A stretch of DNA of 64,000 nucleotides, from assembly GCF_001700435.1 (NCBI RefSeq), contig NZ_LYPC01000027.1, positions 248,380-312,379 on the forward strand, in the 5' to 3' direction. Below are positions 9,073 to 17,475 of this stretch, piece by piece. The position numbers were made by a program, and so were the translations under genes. The DNA is from Paenibacillus pectinilyticus. Its GTDB lineage: Bacteria > Bacillota > Bacilli > Paenibacillales > NBRC-103111. Each line of letters opens with the position of its first letter. The first letter of the stretch is position 1. The notes beneath the pieces were generated by a model. The model ran no database searches, was not told the DNA's origin, and saw only the letters and a program-made list of their open reading frames with translations.

Positions 9073-9507
9073 TTAGTTGTTTTCTGTTCCATTCAATCGT
9101 GGGGAATCATATTTTCGTATTTCTTCGCGCCAAGAGAGGAAGCCGCTTTCCATGGCTCTAATTAGCATTTCTGCTGTGCCTACATTGGTGGCGAGAGGAA
9201 TCTGTTGCACATCACAGAGGCGAAGAAGAGCAGTAATATCTGGTTCATGACCTAATGCGGAAATCGGATCACGGAAAAAAATGAGTAAATCAATGTCATC
9301 CATTGCGATCATTGCGCCGATTTGCTGATCACCACCGAAGGGGCCGGAACGTAACCGAATCACTTCGAGCTTAGCGGCCTCACTGATTCTTTTTCCCGTA
9401 GTTCCTGTAGCGTAAAGCTGGTGTTTTTGAAAAATATGCTTATAAGCAATAACGAAGTCGACAAGCAAATTTTTGTATACATCATGCGCAACGAGTGCAA
9501 TATTCAT
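9073..9507 (-). CDS. mgsA: Methylglyoxal synthase
   Basis: 144 residues from the ATG giving MNIALVAHDVYKN. A longer in-frame extension upstream is rejected because the family begins here and a purine-rich site (AAAGGGGCGAAGAG) precedes this ATG. MgsA converts dihydroxyacetone phosphate to methylglyoxal and phosphate, a bypass that relieves sugar-phosphate stress. Visible signatures: ALVAHD near the N-terminus, LYATGTTGK phosphate loop, RSGPFGGDQQIGA, the catalytic Asp in FFRDPI and the His/Asp pair in GHEPD. In many Bacillota it sits with dapB and other biosynthetic genes; here it is alone, next to ypsA. Role beside many sugar-catabolism genes is plausible but not shown. Confidence 0.95.
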   Translation of the reverse strand: MNIALVAHDVYKNLLVDFVIAYKHIFQKHQLYATGTTGKRISEAAKLEVIRLRSGPFGGDQQIGAMIAMDDIDLLIFFRDPISALGHEPDITALLRLCDVQQIPLATNVGTAEMLIRAMESGFLSWREEIRKYDSPRLNGTENN

Positions 9508-9526
9508 TTCTCTTCGCCCCTTTATG

Positions 9527-9544
9527 TTATGTAATCTGACGTAA
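9527..9544. promoter_or_regulatory. Operator-like palindrome near mgsA (copy 1)
   Basis: TTATGT-N6-ACGTAA, an interrupted palindrome just upstream of the mgsA ribosome site. A second copy of the same type lies at 9653-9670, and the 17-base core ATGTTATGTAATNTGAC is shared at 16 of 17 positions. Function unknown. Confidence 0.35.
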
Positions 9545-9562
9545 TCCATTTGTGTTAAGATC

Positions 9563-9591
9563 AAAATATCGCAGTTTTGTGAAAAATTCAA
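9563..9591 (-). promoter_or_regulatory. Predicted mgsA promoter
   Basis: On the minus strand TTGAAT (9591-9586) and TATTTT (9568-9563) are 17 bases apart, a sigma-A-type arrangement, about 55 bases upstream of the mgsA start codon. Confidence 0.45.
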
Positions 9592-9652
9592 TCATTATTT
9601 TGAAAAATTCAGTCAATTAACTGTCTTTATGTCGTGGTTGTGAATATTAATG

Positions 9653-9670
9653 TTATGTAATATGACATAT
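9653..9670. promoter_or_regulatory. Operator-like palindrome (copy 2)
   Basis: TTATGTAATATGACATAT, same type as the site at 9527-9544, 126 bases away. It lies in the gap between mgsA and ypsA. Confidence 0.3.
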
Positions 9671-9691
9671 AAGTTCGTGAACAAGAACCCT

Positions 9692-9801
9692 AAACATAAA
9701 AAATGAAAGAAATATAAAAAATGAAAGAAATATAAAAAATGAAAGAAACATAAAAAATGAACAAAAAAAGAAACATGAAAAAAGAAACAAAAAAAGAAAG
9801 A
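9692..9801. repeat. A-rich minisatellite of 18-bp units
   Basis: Four near-identical 18-bp units (AAAYATAAAAAATGAAAG, starting at 9692, 9710, 9728 and 9746) followed by about 40 bases of degenerating AAAGAAAC-type sequence. One strand is nearly pure purine. The open frame seen on the opposite strand (Phe/Leu runs) is a by-product of the repeat. Together with the two palindromes this is what fills the 386-base gap between mgsA and ypsA. Confidence 0.8.
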
Positions 9802-9893
9802 TACAACATATCGGGAGTAAGAACGCGCGCGCCTTCCTAATTATGACTATGTATGCTAACCTGATAGGACGATCAACAAAGAGGTGAGTTTGT

Positions 9894-10520
9894 TTGAAAC
9901 GAATTTTAATCACGGGATATAAAGCCAATGAGCTTGGCATTTTCTCGTTGAAGCATCCGGGTATTCCGATTATCAAAAAAGCGATTCAAAAGCGGCTCAT
10001 CGCCTTGTTGGATGACGGACTAGAATGGGTTGTTGTGAGTGGTCAATGGGGTGTCGAGCTTTGGGCTGCTGAAGCTGTGCTGGATCTGCGAGAGAGCACC
10101 CATCCTGAGCTGAAGCTTGCTGTGATCACGCCATTTCTGGAACAGGAAGAGAAGTGGAGTGACGACAAGAAAGGGTGCTACGCGAGCGTTATGCAGCGCG
10201 CCAACTATGTAAACAGTATAACGAAGACCAAATATGAGGGGCCTTGGCAGTTCAAAGAACGGGACAAGTTCCTGCTCCGAAACTCGGATGGCATCCTGCT
10301 TGTCTATGATGAAGAGACAGAGGGCTCACCGAAGTTTATGAAGCTGCAAGCAGCACAAATTGCGGCGCATCATGCTTATCCGATCATGACAATCAATGCC
10401 TTTGATTTGCAAAATGTAGCCGAGGACGAGCAAGGAGACTACGGTAGTGACATGCAGGAAGACATGGCTGGCGAGTCGCACAGTGGCGGAGATAAGTGGC
10501 ATTTTGATGATGATATCTAA
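9894..10520 (+). CDS. ypsA: YpsA-family protein (DUF1273, SLOG-type fold)
   Basis: 208 residues from a TTG start that follows AGAGGTGAG. The sequence MKRILITGYKANELGIF, VVSGQWGVELWAAEAVL and ITPFLEQEEKWS is characteristic of YpsA, a Rossmann-like SLOG protein linked in Firmicutes to cell division (genetic interaction with GpsB is described in the family). A highly acidic tail (about residues 175-208) is an addition beyond the usual core. No partner gene is adjacent. The gene ends in a hairpin terminator, right after which the 52-bp repeat array begins. Confidence 0.9.
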   Translation: MKRILITGYKANELGIFSLKHPGIPIIKKAIQKRLIALLDDGLEWVVVSGQWGVELWAAEAVLDLRESTHPELKLAVITPFLEQEEKWSDDKKGCYASVMQRANYVNSITKTKYEGPWQFKERDKFLLRNSDGILLVYDEETEGSPKFMKLQAAQIAAHHAYPIMTINAFDLQNVAEDEQGDYGSDMQEDMAGESHSGGDKWHFDDDI

Positions 10521-10524
10521 TGTG

Positions 10525-10567
10525 AAAAGACGCACGTCGGGTCAATTGACCTGATGGGCGTCTTTTG
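10525..10567 (+). terminator. Rho-independent terminator of ypsA
   Basis: AAAAGACGC ... GCGTCTTTT with an inner self-complementary GGGTCAATTGACC, followed by T-rich sequence. Confidence 0.8.
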
Positions 10568-10571
10568 TTTT

Positions 10572-10987
10572 GGTCGCAAGTCGATAGAATCGATTTAAAG
10601 GTGCGCGAGAGTGAGGGTAGGCGGGTTGCAAGTCGATAAAATCGACTTAATGGTGGGCAAGAGTGAGGGTAGGCGGGTCGCAAGTCGATTAAATCGTCAT
10701 AATGGTGCGCGAGAGTGAGGGTAGGCGGGTTGCAAGTCGATCAAATCGACATATTGGTACGCGAGAGTGAGAGTATGCGGGTTGCAAGTCGATAAAATCG
10801 ACATAATGGTGCGCGAGAGTGAGAGTTGGTGTGTCGTAAGTCTATAGAATCGACATAATGGTGCGCGAGAGTGAGGGTAGGCGTGTCGTAAGTCGATAAA
10901 ATCGACATAATGGTGCGCGAGAGTGAGAGTAGGGGGGTTGCAAGTCGATCAAATCGACATAATGGTGCGCGAGAGTGAGAGTAGACA
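10572..10987. repeat. 52-bp tandem repeat array, subfamily A (8 units)
   Basis: Eight units of exactly 52 bp starting at 10572, 10624, 10676, 10728, 10780, 10832, 10884 and 10936. Each contains a palindrome of the form GTCGAT-AAA-ATCGAC, then ATGGTGCGCGAGAGTGAG and a G-rich end. Unit 2 has the longest stem (AAGTCGAT/ATCGACTT). Unit-to-unit identity is high but not perfect. No plausible gene lies within; the short open frames here are repeat artefacts. Confidence 0.95.
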
Positions 10988-11335
10988 AGTAGCTAGTCGG
11001 AAAACCCGAGCAACTGGCACGCGAGAATATCAATTAGTGCGTACTTAGCCGGAAAACAAGAGTAACTGGCACGCGATATTGTCAATTGGTGCGTACTTAG
11101 TCGGAAAGCCCGAGTAACTGGCACGCGAGAATGTCAATTGGTGTGTAATTAGTCGGAAAACCCGAGCAACTGGCACGCGAGAATGTCAATTGGTGTGTAA
11201 TTAGTCGGAAAACCCGAGCAACTGGCACGCGAGAATGTCAATTAGTGTGTACTTAATCGGGAAATCCGAGTAACTGGCTTGCGATATTGTCAATTGGTGC
11301 GCAATTAGTCGGAAAACCCGACTAACCCCCGCGCT
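10988..11335. repeat. 52-bp tandem repeat array, subfamily B (6 full units and a partial one)
   Basis: Continues the same 52-bp register with a different sequence: units at 10988, 11040, 11092, 11144, 11196, 11248 and a truncated one from 11300. Each has TCGG-AAAAC-CCGA in place of the subfamily A palindrome, then AACTGGCACGCGAGAATGTC. Both subfamilies share AGTCG near position 8 and TGG..CGCGAGA in the middle, so they are diverged forms of one unit. The change from A to B is sharp. Confidence 0.93.
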
Positions 11336-11375
11336 GCGGCGGCAAAAGCAAGGAACGCAGCTCCAAGCTTATATT

Positions 11376-11573
11376 TCAAAATAACAAAGGTAAAAAGACA
11401 AAAAGAAACACAATCAAAACAATAACCGAAGAAATTCGGCTCATTAGCAGATAAGCGTCACTGGGTTCGGAGTCCCCTTTGACCATCCAGCCATACCTCA
11501 TGTACCAGCCGAACCTGGGGTAGAAAATGTTGAGAATAGCGATCGCAACAAACAGAATGCTGAAGAAAATCAT
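11376..11573 (-). CDS. Small membrane protein, DUF6199-like
   Basis: 65 residues from the ATG at 11573, which lies about 9 bases after GAAAGGAG; longer in-frame extensions lack a ribosome site. The sequence has an N-terminal hydrophobic helix (MIFFSILFVAIAILNIF), the conserved-looking loop YPRFGWYMRYGWMVKGDSEP, and a C-terminal hydrophobic helix (SSVIVLIVFLFVFLPLLF). This resembles the small DUF6199 membrane proteins of Paenibacillus and Bacillus; the family has no known function. It is divergent from the rhamnose operon. Confidence 0.7.
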   Translation of the reverse strand: MIFFSILFVAIAILNIFYPRFGWYMRYGWMVKGDSEPSDAYLLMSRISSVIVLIVFLFVFLPLLF

Positions 11574-11713
11574 TCGAATCATCTCCTTTCTTCTATATAC
11601 GGCGGGCACCGAAAACTGTTTCTGTTTCTTTATAAAACAAACATAAAAATAATTATTCAAAAATAAACAAAGATATGATAAGATGAAACCATCAAAAACA
11701 AACACATACTCAT

Positions 11714-11756
11714 GGGATGTAGAGCGGTGAGACTTTGGTCTACGCTCAAAGATCCC
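11714..11756 (+). promoter_or_regulatory. Structured leader upstream of rhaEW
   Basis: Three nested helices can form: GGGAT (11714-11718) with ATCCC (11752-11756), GAGCG (11722-11726) with CGCTC (11743-11747), and AGAC (11730-11733) with GTCT (11738-11741). The element lies a few bases before the rhaEW ribosome site GGAGGG. It may be an mRNA structure or a DNA operator for the DeoR-type RhaR; neither is shown. Confidence 0.4.
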
Positions 11757-11776
11757 TATATCTGGAGGGTACTTAA

Positions 11777-13846
11777 ATGGTTGCGAATTTATGGGAAGCA
11801 TCAAAAGCGAATGCAATATCGAAAGGCGTAGAGGAAATTGTGTATCGTTCTAATTTATTAGGAACGGATCGCGCTGTTTGCAACTGGGGCGGCGGCAACA
11901 CCTCTTACAAAACGATCGAGAAGGATTTCCGTGGTCGCGATGTAGAAGTGATGTGGGTCAAAGGGAGCGGTTCTGACCTTGGAACGATGAAAGCAAAGAA
12001 TTTCACAGGTCTTCGCATGGAAGATATTCGTCCATTGATCGAGCGCGAAGAAATGTCCGACGAAGAAATGGTTGCTTACCTTGCGAACTGTATGATCGAC
12101 AGCAAACATCCGCGTGCTTCCATTGAGACGCTTTTACATGCTTTCTTGCCATTCAAAAACGTAGACCATACGCATCCAGATGCGATTATCTCGCTCTGCT
12201 GCGCACATAATGGACCTGAGCTTGCCAAAGAAATTTATGGCGATCGTTTCGTGTGGGTACCTTATGTACGTCCTGGTTTTACACTTTCCAAAATGATCGC
12301 AGACGGCGTTCGCAACAATCCGAAGGCTGAGCTTGTTCTAATGGAGAAGCATGGTCTTGTAACTTGGGGCGAAACGTCCGAAGAAAGCTACCTCAAAACC
12401 ATCGCTATCATTAATGAAGCAGCAAGCTTCATCGAAGCTCGCGTGAACGAAGCGAATTTGTATGGCGGATCCAAATATGAATCCCTTAGTGCAGAAACTC
12501 GCAGCGAGATTCTAGCTCAAGTTCTTCCCATCGTTCGCGGTGCAGTAAGCAACGAGAAGAAAATGATCCTTACCATTGACACTGAGGCTGATGTCATCCA
12601 ATTCGTAAACAGCCGTGATGCAGCAGTTCTTTCCCAAGTAGGAGCAGCTTGCCCGGATCACCTTGTTCACACGAAAATGAAGCCATTATATATCGACTGG
12701 AATCCGACAACTGGTGACGCAGCATCTTTAACAGAAGCTTTGAAAGCAGGAATCGAAGCTTACAAAGAAGAGTACAAAGCCTATTTTGACCGTAACAAAA
12801 ATGAAGGCGACGTTATCAACGAAGCTGCTCCGCGTGTTATCCTTATTCCAGGTATTGGGATGATCAACACAGGCAAAAGCTGGGCAATGGCTCAAATTAG
12901 CGGCGCACTTTACCGACGTGCAATTTCCGTAATGAGAGGCGCAACTGCGCTTGGGAATTTCGTTTCATTAAGTGAAAATGAATCTTACAACGTGGAATAC
13001 TGGCCTCTTGAACTTTATAAATTAACTTTAGCTCCAGCAGAAGCTGAATTCTCCCGTCAAGTTGCGTTCATCACTGGCGGCGCGGGCGGTATCGGAAGTG
13101 TTACAGCTCGTCAATTCCTCAAAGATGGCGCGCACGTTGTGCTTGCTGACCTGAACCTTGAAGGTGCACAGAAGTTAGCCGTAGAACTTAATGAACAATA
13201 TGGAGAAAACAGAGCGATTGCTGTTCGTATGGACGTAACGAAGGAAGAAGAAGTAGAAGCAGCATTCCGCGAATCCATTCTTAGCTATGGCGGTATTGAT
13301 ATTATCGTGAATAACGCAGGTCTTGCGACTTCGAGTCCTTTTGACGAAACATCGTTGAAAGAATGGAACTTGAACATGAACGTGCTAAGCACAGGGTACT
13401 TCCTTGTTGCAAGAGAAGCGTTTAAAATTATGAAAAAGCAAACGATCGGCGGCAGCATGGTATTCGTTGGTTCCAAAAACTCCGTATTTGCTGGGAAAAA
13501 TGCATCCGCATACTCCACGGCCAAAGCGGCAGAGATTCACTTGGCTCGTTGTATCGCAGCAGAAGGCGGCGAATTCGGTATTCGCGTGAACTCCGTATTG
13601 CCAGATGCGATTCTACAAGGTTCCGCGATTTGGAACTCCGGCTGGCGCAATGAGCGTGCTGCTGCTTACGGCATCGAACCAGACCAACTGGAAGAGCACT
13701 ACCGCAAAAGAACGACGTTGCTTGTTAACATTTTCCCGAAAGATGTGGCAGAAGCTATCGTATACTTCGCTTCATCTAAAGCGGCGAAAACAACAGGTTG
13801 CATGATCACAGTTGACGGTGGCGTACCTGCTGCCTTCACACGCTAA
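11777..13846 (+). CDS. rhaEW: Bifunctional rhamnulose-1-phosphate aldolase / L-lactaldehyde dehydrogenase
   Basis: 689 residues, like B. subtilis RhaEW (YuxG). The N-terminal half is a class II aldolase/adducin domain (WGGGNTSYK near 38, zinc-site region FKNVDHTHPDAII near 135) that splits L-rhamnulose 1-phosphate into dihydroxyacetone phosphate and L-lactaldehyde. The C-terminal part from about residue 430 is a short-chain dehydrogenase: cofactor motif TGGAGGIG, NNAGLA and the catalytic YSTAK (about 578-582), expected to oxidise L-lactaldehyde to lactate. Fusion keeps the reactive aldehyde in one protein. First gene of the rhamnose operon, with GGAGGG before the ATG; 28 bases separate it from rhaA. 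Confidence 0.95.
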   Translation: MVANLWEASKANAISKGVEEIVYRSNLLGTDRAVCNWGGGNTSYKTIEKDFRGRDVEVMWVKGSGSDLGTMKAKNFTGLRMEDIRPLIEREEMSDEEMVAYLANCMIDSKHPRASIETLLHAFLPFKNVDHTHPDAIISLCCAHNGPELAKEIYGDRFVWVPYVRPGFTLSKMIADGVRNNPKAELVLMEKHGLVTWGETSEESYLKTIAIINEAASFIEARVNEANLYGGSKYESLSAETRSEILAQVLPIVRGAVSNEKKMILTIDTEADVIQFVNSRDAAVLSQVGAACPDHLVHTKMKPLYIDWNPTTGDAASLTEALKAGIEAYKEEYKAYFDRNKNEGDVINEAAPRVILIPGIGMINTGKSWAMAQISGALYRRAISVMRGATALGNFVSLSENESYNVEYWPLELYKLTLAPAEAEFSRQVAFITGGAGGIGSVTARQFLKDGAHVVLADLNLEGAQKLAVELNEQYGENRAIAVRMDVTKEEEVEAAFRESILSYGGIDIIVNNAGLATSSPFDETSLKEWNLNMNVLSTGYFLVAREAFKIMKKQTIGGSMVFVGSKNSVFAGKNASAYSTAKAAEIHLARCIAAEGGEFGIRVNSVLPDAILQGSAIWNSGWRNERAAAYGIEPDQLEEHYRKRTTLLVNIFPKDVAEAIVYFASSKAAKTTGCMITVDGGVPAAFTR

Positions 13847-13874
13847 TAATCACCTAATAGGAGGCAATAAACCG

Positions 13875-15095
13875 ATGAGCGATAAAGCCTACGCATTATT
13901 TGAAGAACAACAAACCCTTAGAGGTATCGATATTGCAGCTGTAAAAGAGAAGCTAAAAGCCCTTAAAGTTGAGACGCCTTCATGGGGCTACGGGGATTCA
14001 GGCACACGTTTTAAAGTTTACCAACAAACAGGTGTTCCGCGTAATCCTTTCGAGAAATTCGAAGATGCGGCGCAAGTGCACAAGCTGACGGGTGTTTGCC
14101 CGTCGGTTGCCATCCACATCCCATGGGACAAAGTAGACGATTACGCGAAGCTGAAGCAGCATGCGACTGATCTAGGAGTATCCATCGGTGCGGTGAACCC
14201 GAACCTTTTCCAAGAAGATGATTATATCTTCGGAAGTGTAACGAACTCGAACGCTGCGATTCGCCGTAAAGCGACGGATCATTTGCTGGAGTGCGTGGAT
14301 ATCGCCAAAACAGTAGGCTCCGATGTGCTCAGCCTATGGTTCGCAGACGGCTCCAACTACCCAGGTCAAGTGGACATCAGAGCGCGTAAAGCATGGATGT
14401 ATGAGTCACTGAAAGAAATGTACAATGCGATGTCACCAAGTATGCGCATGTTGATCGAATACAAGTTCTACGAGCCAGCGTTCTATCACACGGATCTAGC
14501 TGACTGGGGCATGGCGTTCAATTTGGCGAACAAATTAGGTCCGCAAGCTGAAGTGCTCGTGGATACAGGACATCATCCGCAAGGAACGAACATCGAACAC
14601 ATCGTGACGTACTTGTTAGACGAGAATAAACTAGGCGGTTTCCACTTCAACTCCCGTAAATATGGGGATGATGATCTGATCGTTGGATCCGTGAATCCGT
14701 ATGAATTATTCCTTATTTTCTATCAAATCATTGATGCAGCGAACGACAAGAATCCACTGATTCGTAAAGCATCTGACAATATTGCTTATATGATCGATCA
14801 AAGTCATAACATCGAGCGTAAAATCCCAGCGATGCTTCGCTCTGTACTTAACGTACAAACGCAATACGCGAAAGCGCTTCTGATCAACCTAGAAGAAGTT
14901 CGTGCTGCTCAAGAAAATCAAGATGTTCTGGGTGCTGAAGATGCGGTTCGTAAAGCTTTTGAATTCGATGTAACGCCTCTGCTTCAAGCAGTTCGTGAAG
15001 AAATCGGGGTGCCGGTTGATCCGATGAAAGCTTACTTGGCAAGCGGCTACGACGAGAAAATTAATGCGCGAGGCAAAGGCGGTGCAAGCTGGTGA
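13875..15095 (+). CDS. rhaA: L-rhamnose isomerase (RhaI type)
   Basis: 406 residues from the ATG preceded by TAGGAGGCAATAAACCG; an upstream ATG overlapping rhaEW lacks a site. Converts L-rhamnose to L-rhamnulose using divalent metal in a TIM barrel. Metal-site regions visible: LIEYKFYEPAFYHTD, VLVDTGHHPQGTNIEH and GFHFNSRKYGDDDL. The sequence is of the RhaI-like form found in Gram-positives and Pseudomonas stutzeri rather than the E. coli RhaA form. It overlaps rhaB by four bases (GTGA), indicating translational coupling. Confidence 0.94.
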   Translation: MSDKAYALFEEQQTLRGIDIAAVKEKLKALKVETPSWGYGDSGTRFKVYQQTGVPRNPFEKFEDAAQVHKLTGVCPSVAIHIPWDKVDDYAKLKQHATDLGVSIGAVNPNLFQEDDYIFGSVTNSNAAIRRKATDHLLECVDIAKTVGSDVLSLWFADGSNYPGQVDIRARKAWMYESLKEMYNAMSPSMRMLIEYKFYEPAFYHTDLADWGMAFNLANKLGPQAEVLVDTGHHPQGTNIEHIVTYLLDENKLGGFHFNSRKYGDDDLIVGSVNPYELFLIFYQIIDAANDKNPLIRKASDNIAYMIDQSHNIERKIPAMLRSVLNVQTQYAKALLINLEEVRAAQENQDVLGAEDAVRKAFEFDVTPLLQAVREEIGVPVDPMKAYLASGYDEKINARGKGGASW

Positions 15096-16591
15096 GTACC
15101 TCTTCGGCAGTTCTAGCCTTTGATTTGGGAGCAAGCAGCGGCAGAGCGATCGTCGGACGTCTTGATTCTGAAGCGGGCCGGATCACGATCGAGGAAGTTC
15201 ACCGCTTTTCGAATGATCCTGTGCAGGTGGGCAACCACCTGCATTGGGACATTTTGCGGCTGCTTCATGAGCTGAAGCAAGGCATTTTACAAACGAAGCA
15301 TCATGGATATTCCGATATCGAGAGCTTGGCGATTGATTCGTGGGCTGTCGATTTTGGACTCCTTGCTTCGAATGGTGAGCTGCTGGGTAATCCTTATCAT
15401 TATCGCGACCACCACACAGATGGCATCATGGATAAAGTGATAGATGGAATAGGTCGTGAAGAGCTGTATGCCGCTACTGGGCTGCAGTTTTTGCAATTCA
15501 ATTCCATTTTCCAGCTGGTTGCGTTAAAAGAAAATAATCCCGAACTGCTTGATCGTGCGGCAACATTTCTGATGATCCCAGATCTGCTTCGCTATTTCTT
15601 AACTGGCGAAAAACATAGTGAATACACGAACGCGACGACGACCCAGTTGTATAATGCGACTAGCTTAACATGGGATGCATCGCTCATCGAGCAATTAGGA
15701 CTTCCTGGACAGATTTTCTTGCCGCCCGTTGCTTCGGGTACACAAGTGGGGGCATTGAGCCCAGCCATTTGCGAGGAACTGGATGTTCCTTCCATTCCCG
15801 TCTACACTGTTGGCGAGCATGATACCGCCTCAGCAGTTGTTGCTGTTCCTGCCTTAGATGATAACTTTGCTTTCCTTAGCTGTGGAACATGGTCGTTGCT
15901 AGGGACAGAAACGAGCGCTCCTGTCCTAACGGAACAAGCGCTAGCTTGGAATTTCACGAATGAAGGCGGCGTCTATGGGACGAATCGCTTATTGAAGAAC
16001 ATCATGGGCTTATGGCTCATTCAAGAATGTAAGCGGACATGGGAAAAGGAAGGGAAAACTGCCAGCTTCGCTGAACTCGTGAAGCAGGCGGAAGTCGTGA
16101 AGCCTTTTCAATTCTTCATTGATCCGGACGATGATATGTTCCTCAATCCGGCACATATGCCGAAGCAAATCCAACAATTTTGCCGCGACACTGGGCAGAC
16201 TGTGCCTCAAACCGATGGAGAGATAGTACGTTGTATTATGGAAAGCCTAGCGTTGAAATATCGCTTTATTTTGGAGCGTACCGAGCAGCTTTCAGGCACA
16301 ACGTATCGTGGACTACACATCGTTGGCGGCGGCATCCAGAACGAGCTGCTCTGCCAATTCACGTCGAATGCCACACAACGTGAGGTATGGGCGGGTCCCG
16401 TAGAGGGTAGTGCCTTAGGTAACCTTGTAGTACAATGGATAGCACTAGGGTATATCGCGAATCTACGCGAAGCCAGGAAACTGATTCGGAATTCGTTCCC
16501 AGTCAAAACGTATCAGCCAGAGGATGGCGCGGGTTGGCAGGCGGCGTATGCAAGTTTTTGTCTGGTGGCCTCCCGATCGACGGTGAAATGA
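15092..16591 (+). CDS. rhaB: Rhamnulokinase (FGGY family)
   Basis: 499 residues from a GTG that overlaps the rhaA stop. Phosphorylates L-rhamnulose to L-rhamnulose 1-phosphate. The N-terminal nucleotide-binding segment FDLGASSGRAIVGRL, the sugar-binding GEHDTASAVVAVP and the C-terminal ATP-site motif HIVGGGIQNELLCQF are typical of RhaB. Third gene of the operon. A rhamnose mutarotase (rhaM), present in the B. subtilis cluster, is not in this window. Confidence 0.95.
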   Translation: MSTSSAVLAFDLGASSGRAIVGRLDSEAGRITIEEVHRFSNDPVQVGNHLHWDILRLLHELKQGILQTKHHGYSDIESLAIDSWAVDFGLLASNGELLGNPYHYRDHHTDGIMDKVIDGIGREELYAATGLQFLQFNSIFQLVALKENNPELLDRAATFLMIPDLLRYFLTGEKHSEYTNATTTQLYNATSLTWDASLIEQLGLPGQIFLPPVASGTQVGALSPAICEELDVPSIPVYTVGEHDTASAVVAVPALDDNFAFLSCGTWSLLGTETSAPVLTEQALAWNFTNEGGVYGTNRLLKNIMGLWLIQECKRTWEKEGKTASFAELVKQAEVVKPFQFFIDPDDDMFLNPAHMPKQIQQFCRDTGQTVPQTDGEIVRCIMESLALKYRFILERTEQLSGTTYRGLHIVGGGIQNELLCQFTSNATQREVWAGPVEGSALGNLVVQWIALGYIANLREARKLIRNSFPVKTYQPEDGAGWQAAYASFCLVASRSTVK

Positions 16592-16601
16592 GGGGTTAAC
16601 G

Positions 16602-17363
16602 ATGCTGGTAGCAGAAAGATGGCAGAGAATCGTCCAATTGGTAAATGAAAGAGGAAGCATCCGGGTGACCGAGCTGAGCGAACTGTGCCAAGTTACGGAA
16701 GAAACGATTCGACGTGACTTGGATCGGTTAGAGGCTGAAGGCAAGCTTATGCGCAGCCACGGCGGTGCGGTAAGCGTGAAAGAAGCACAGACCGAAGTTC
16801 CGTTCATGGAGCGGGAGACGGCGCACGCGGATTTTAAGAATCGTATTGCGAAGGAAGCGGTCTCGCATATTCAGGAGGGGGACCGCATCATTCTTGATGC
16901 GAGTACCACGGCTTGGTATATGGCGAAAATGATTCCCGATATGGCGATTACGATCATCACCAACTCGATGAAGGTTGCCTTGGAAGTAAGCGGCAAAGAG
17001 AAGATTCAAGTGATCTCCACTGGCGGCTTACTCTCTCCAAAGTCTTTATCCTACGTGGGACCATTATCGGAGAGATCCTTGGATATGTACCATGCGCATA
17101 AGCTGTTTCTCTCGTGCAAAGGTGTCCACGTACAGCGCGGCATCAGTGAGTCGAACGAGCTTCAAGCGCTGATTAAGCGCAAAATGATCAGCATCGCAGA
17201 CGAAACTTATCTGCTGGCTGACCATAGTAAATTCGGTATGCAAGACTTAACACAGGTTGCAGATTGGTCCGATATTCAACACGTCATTACGGACAGACTG
17301 ACAAGTAAAGACGCGCTGGCACGTATTCGTGAAAAAGGCGTGAATGTGCGTCAGTTAGATTAA
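16602..17363 (+). CDS. rhaR: DeoR-family regulator of rhamnose operon
   Basis: 253 residues. N-terminal winged helix-turn-helix (RVTELSELCQVTEETIRRDL, then EAEGKLMRSHGGA) and a C-terminal ISOCOT/DeoRC sugar-phosphate-binding domain (GDRIILDASTTAWYMAK, ISTGGLLSPKSLSYVGP, YLLADHSKFG). Proteins of this family usually repress sugar operons until a phosphorylated intermediate binds; by position this one should respond to rhamnulose 1-phosphate or a relative. GGGG precedes the ATG, 10 bases after rhaB. Last gene of the operon, followed by a terminator. Confidence 0.9.
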   Translation: MLVAERWQRIVQLVNERGSIRVTELSELCQVTEETIRRDLDRLEAEGKLMRSHGGAVSVKEAQTEVPFMERETAHADFKNRIAKEAVSHIQEGDRIILDASTTAWYMAKMIPDMAITIITNSMKVALEVSGKEKIQVISTGGLLSPKSLSYVGPLSERSLDMYHAHKLFLSCKGVHVQRGISESNELQALIKRKMISIADETYLLADHSKFGMQDLTQVADWSDIQHVITDRLTSKDALARIREKGVNVRQLD

Positions 17364-17397
17364 CAGACTATGTGTAACTAGATGATAAGAACAATCA

Positions 17398-17441
17398 AAA
17401 ACCCAGTCCAAACACGATAATAAAGTGTGTGGACTGGGTTT
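17398..17441. terminator. Bidirectional terminator after rhaR
   Basis: AAACCCAGTCCAAACAC / GTGTGTGGACTGGGTTT, a long stem with one or two imperfections, between convergent rhaR (+) and a histidine kinase gene (-). Confidence 0.85.
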
Positions 17442-17475
17442 CGTTCATTCGTGATATGGGAATGTATGTTCTAAA

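Noticed and set aside
9508..9591. Longer N-terminus for MgsA
   Set aside because: The extension is not conserved in the family and the inner ATG has the better ribosome site.
9653..9976. Open frame on the minus strand with long Phe/Leu runs
   Set aside because: It is the translation of the A-rich 18-bp minisatellite and overlaps the start of ypsA; no ribosome site.
10393..11033. Short minus-strand frames with repeated Arg/Leu/Ser peptides across the 52-bp array
   Set aside because: Artefacts of the repeat; 52 is not a multiple of three and the frames break between units.
10572..11335. CRISPR array
   Set aside because: Units are contiguous with no unique spacers and no cas genes nearby.
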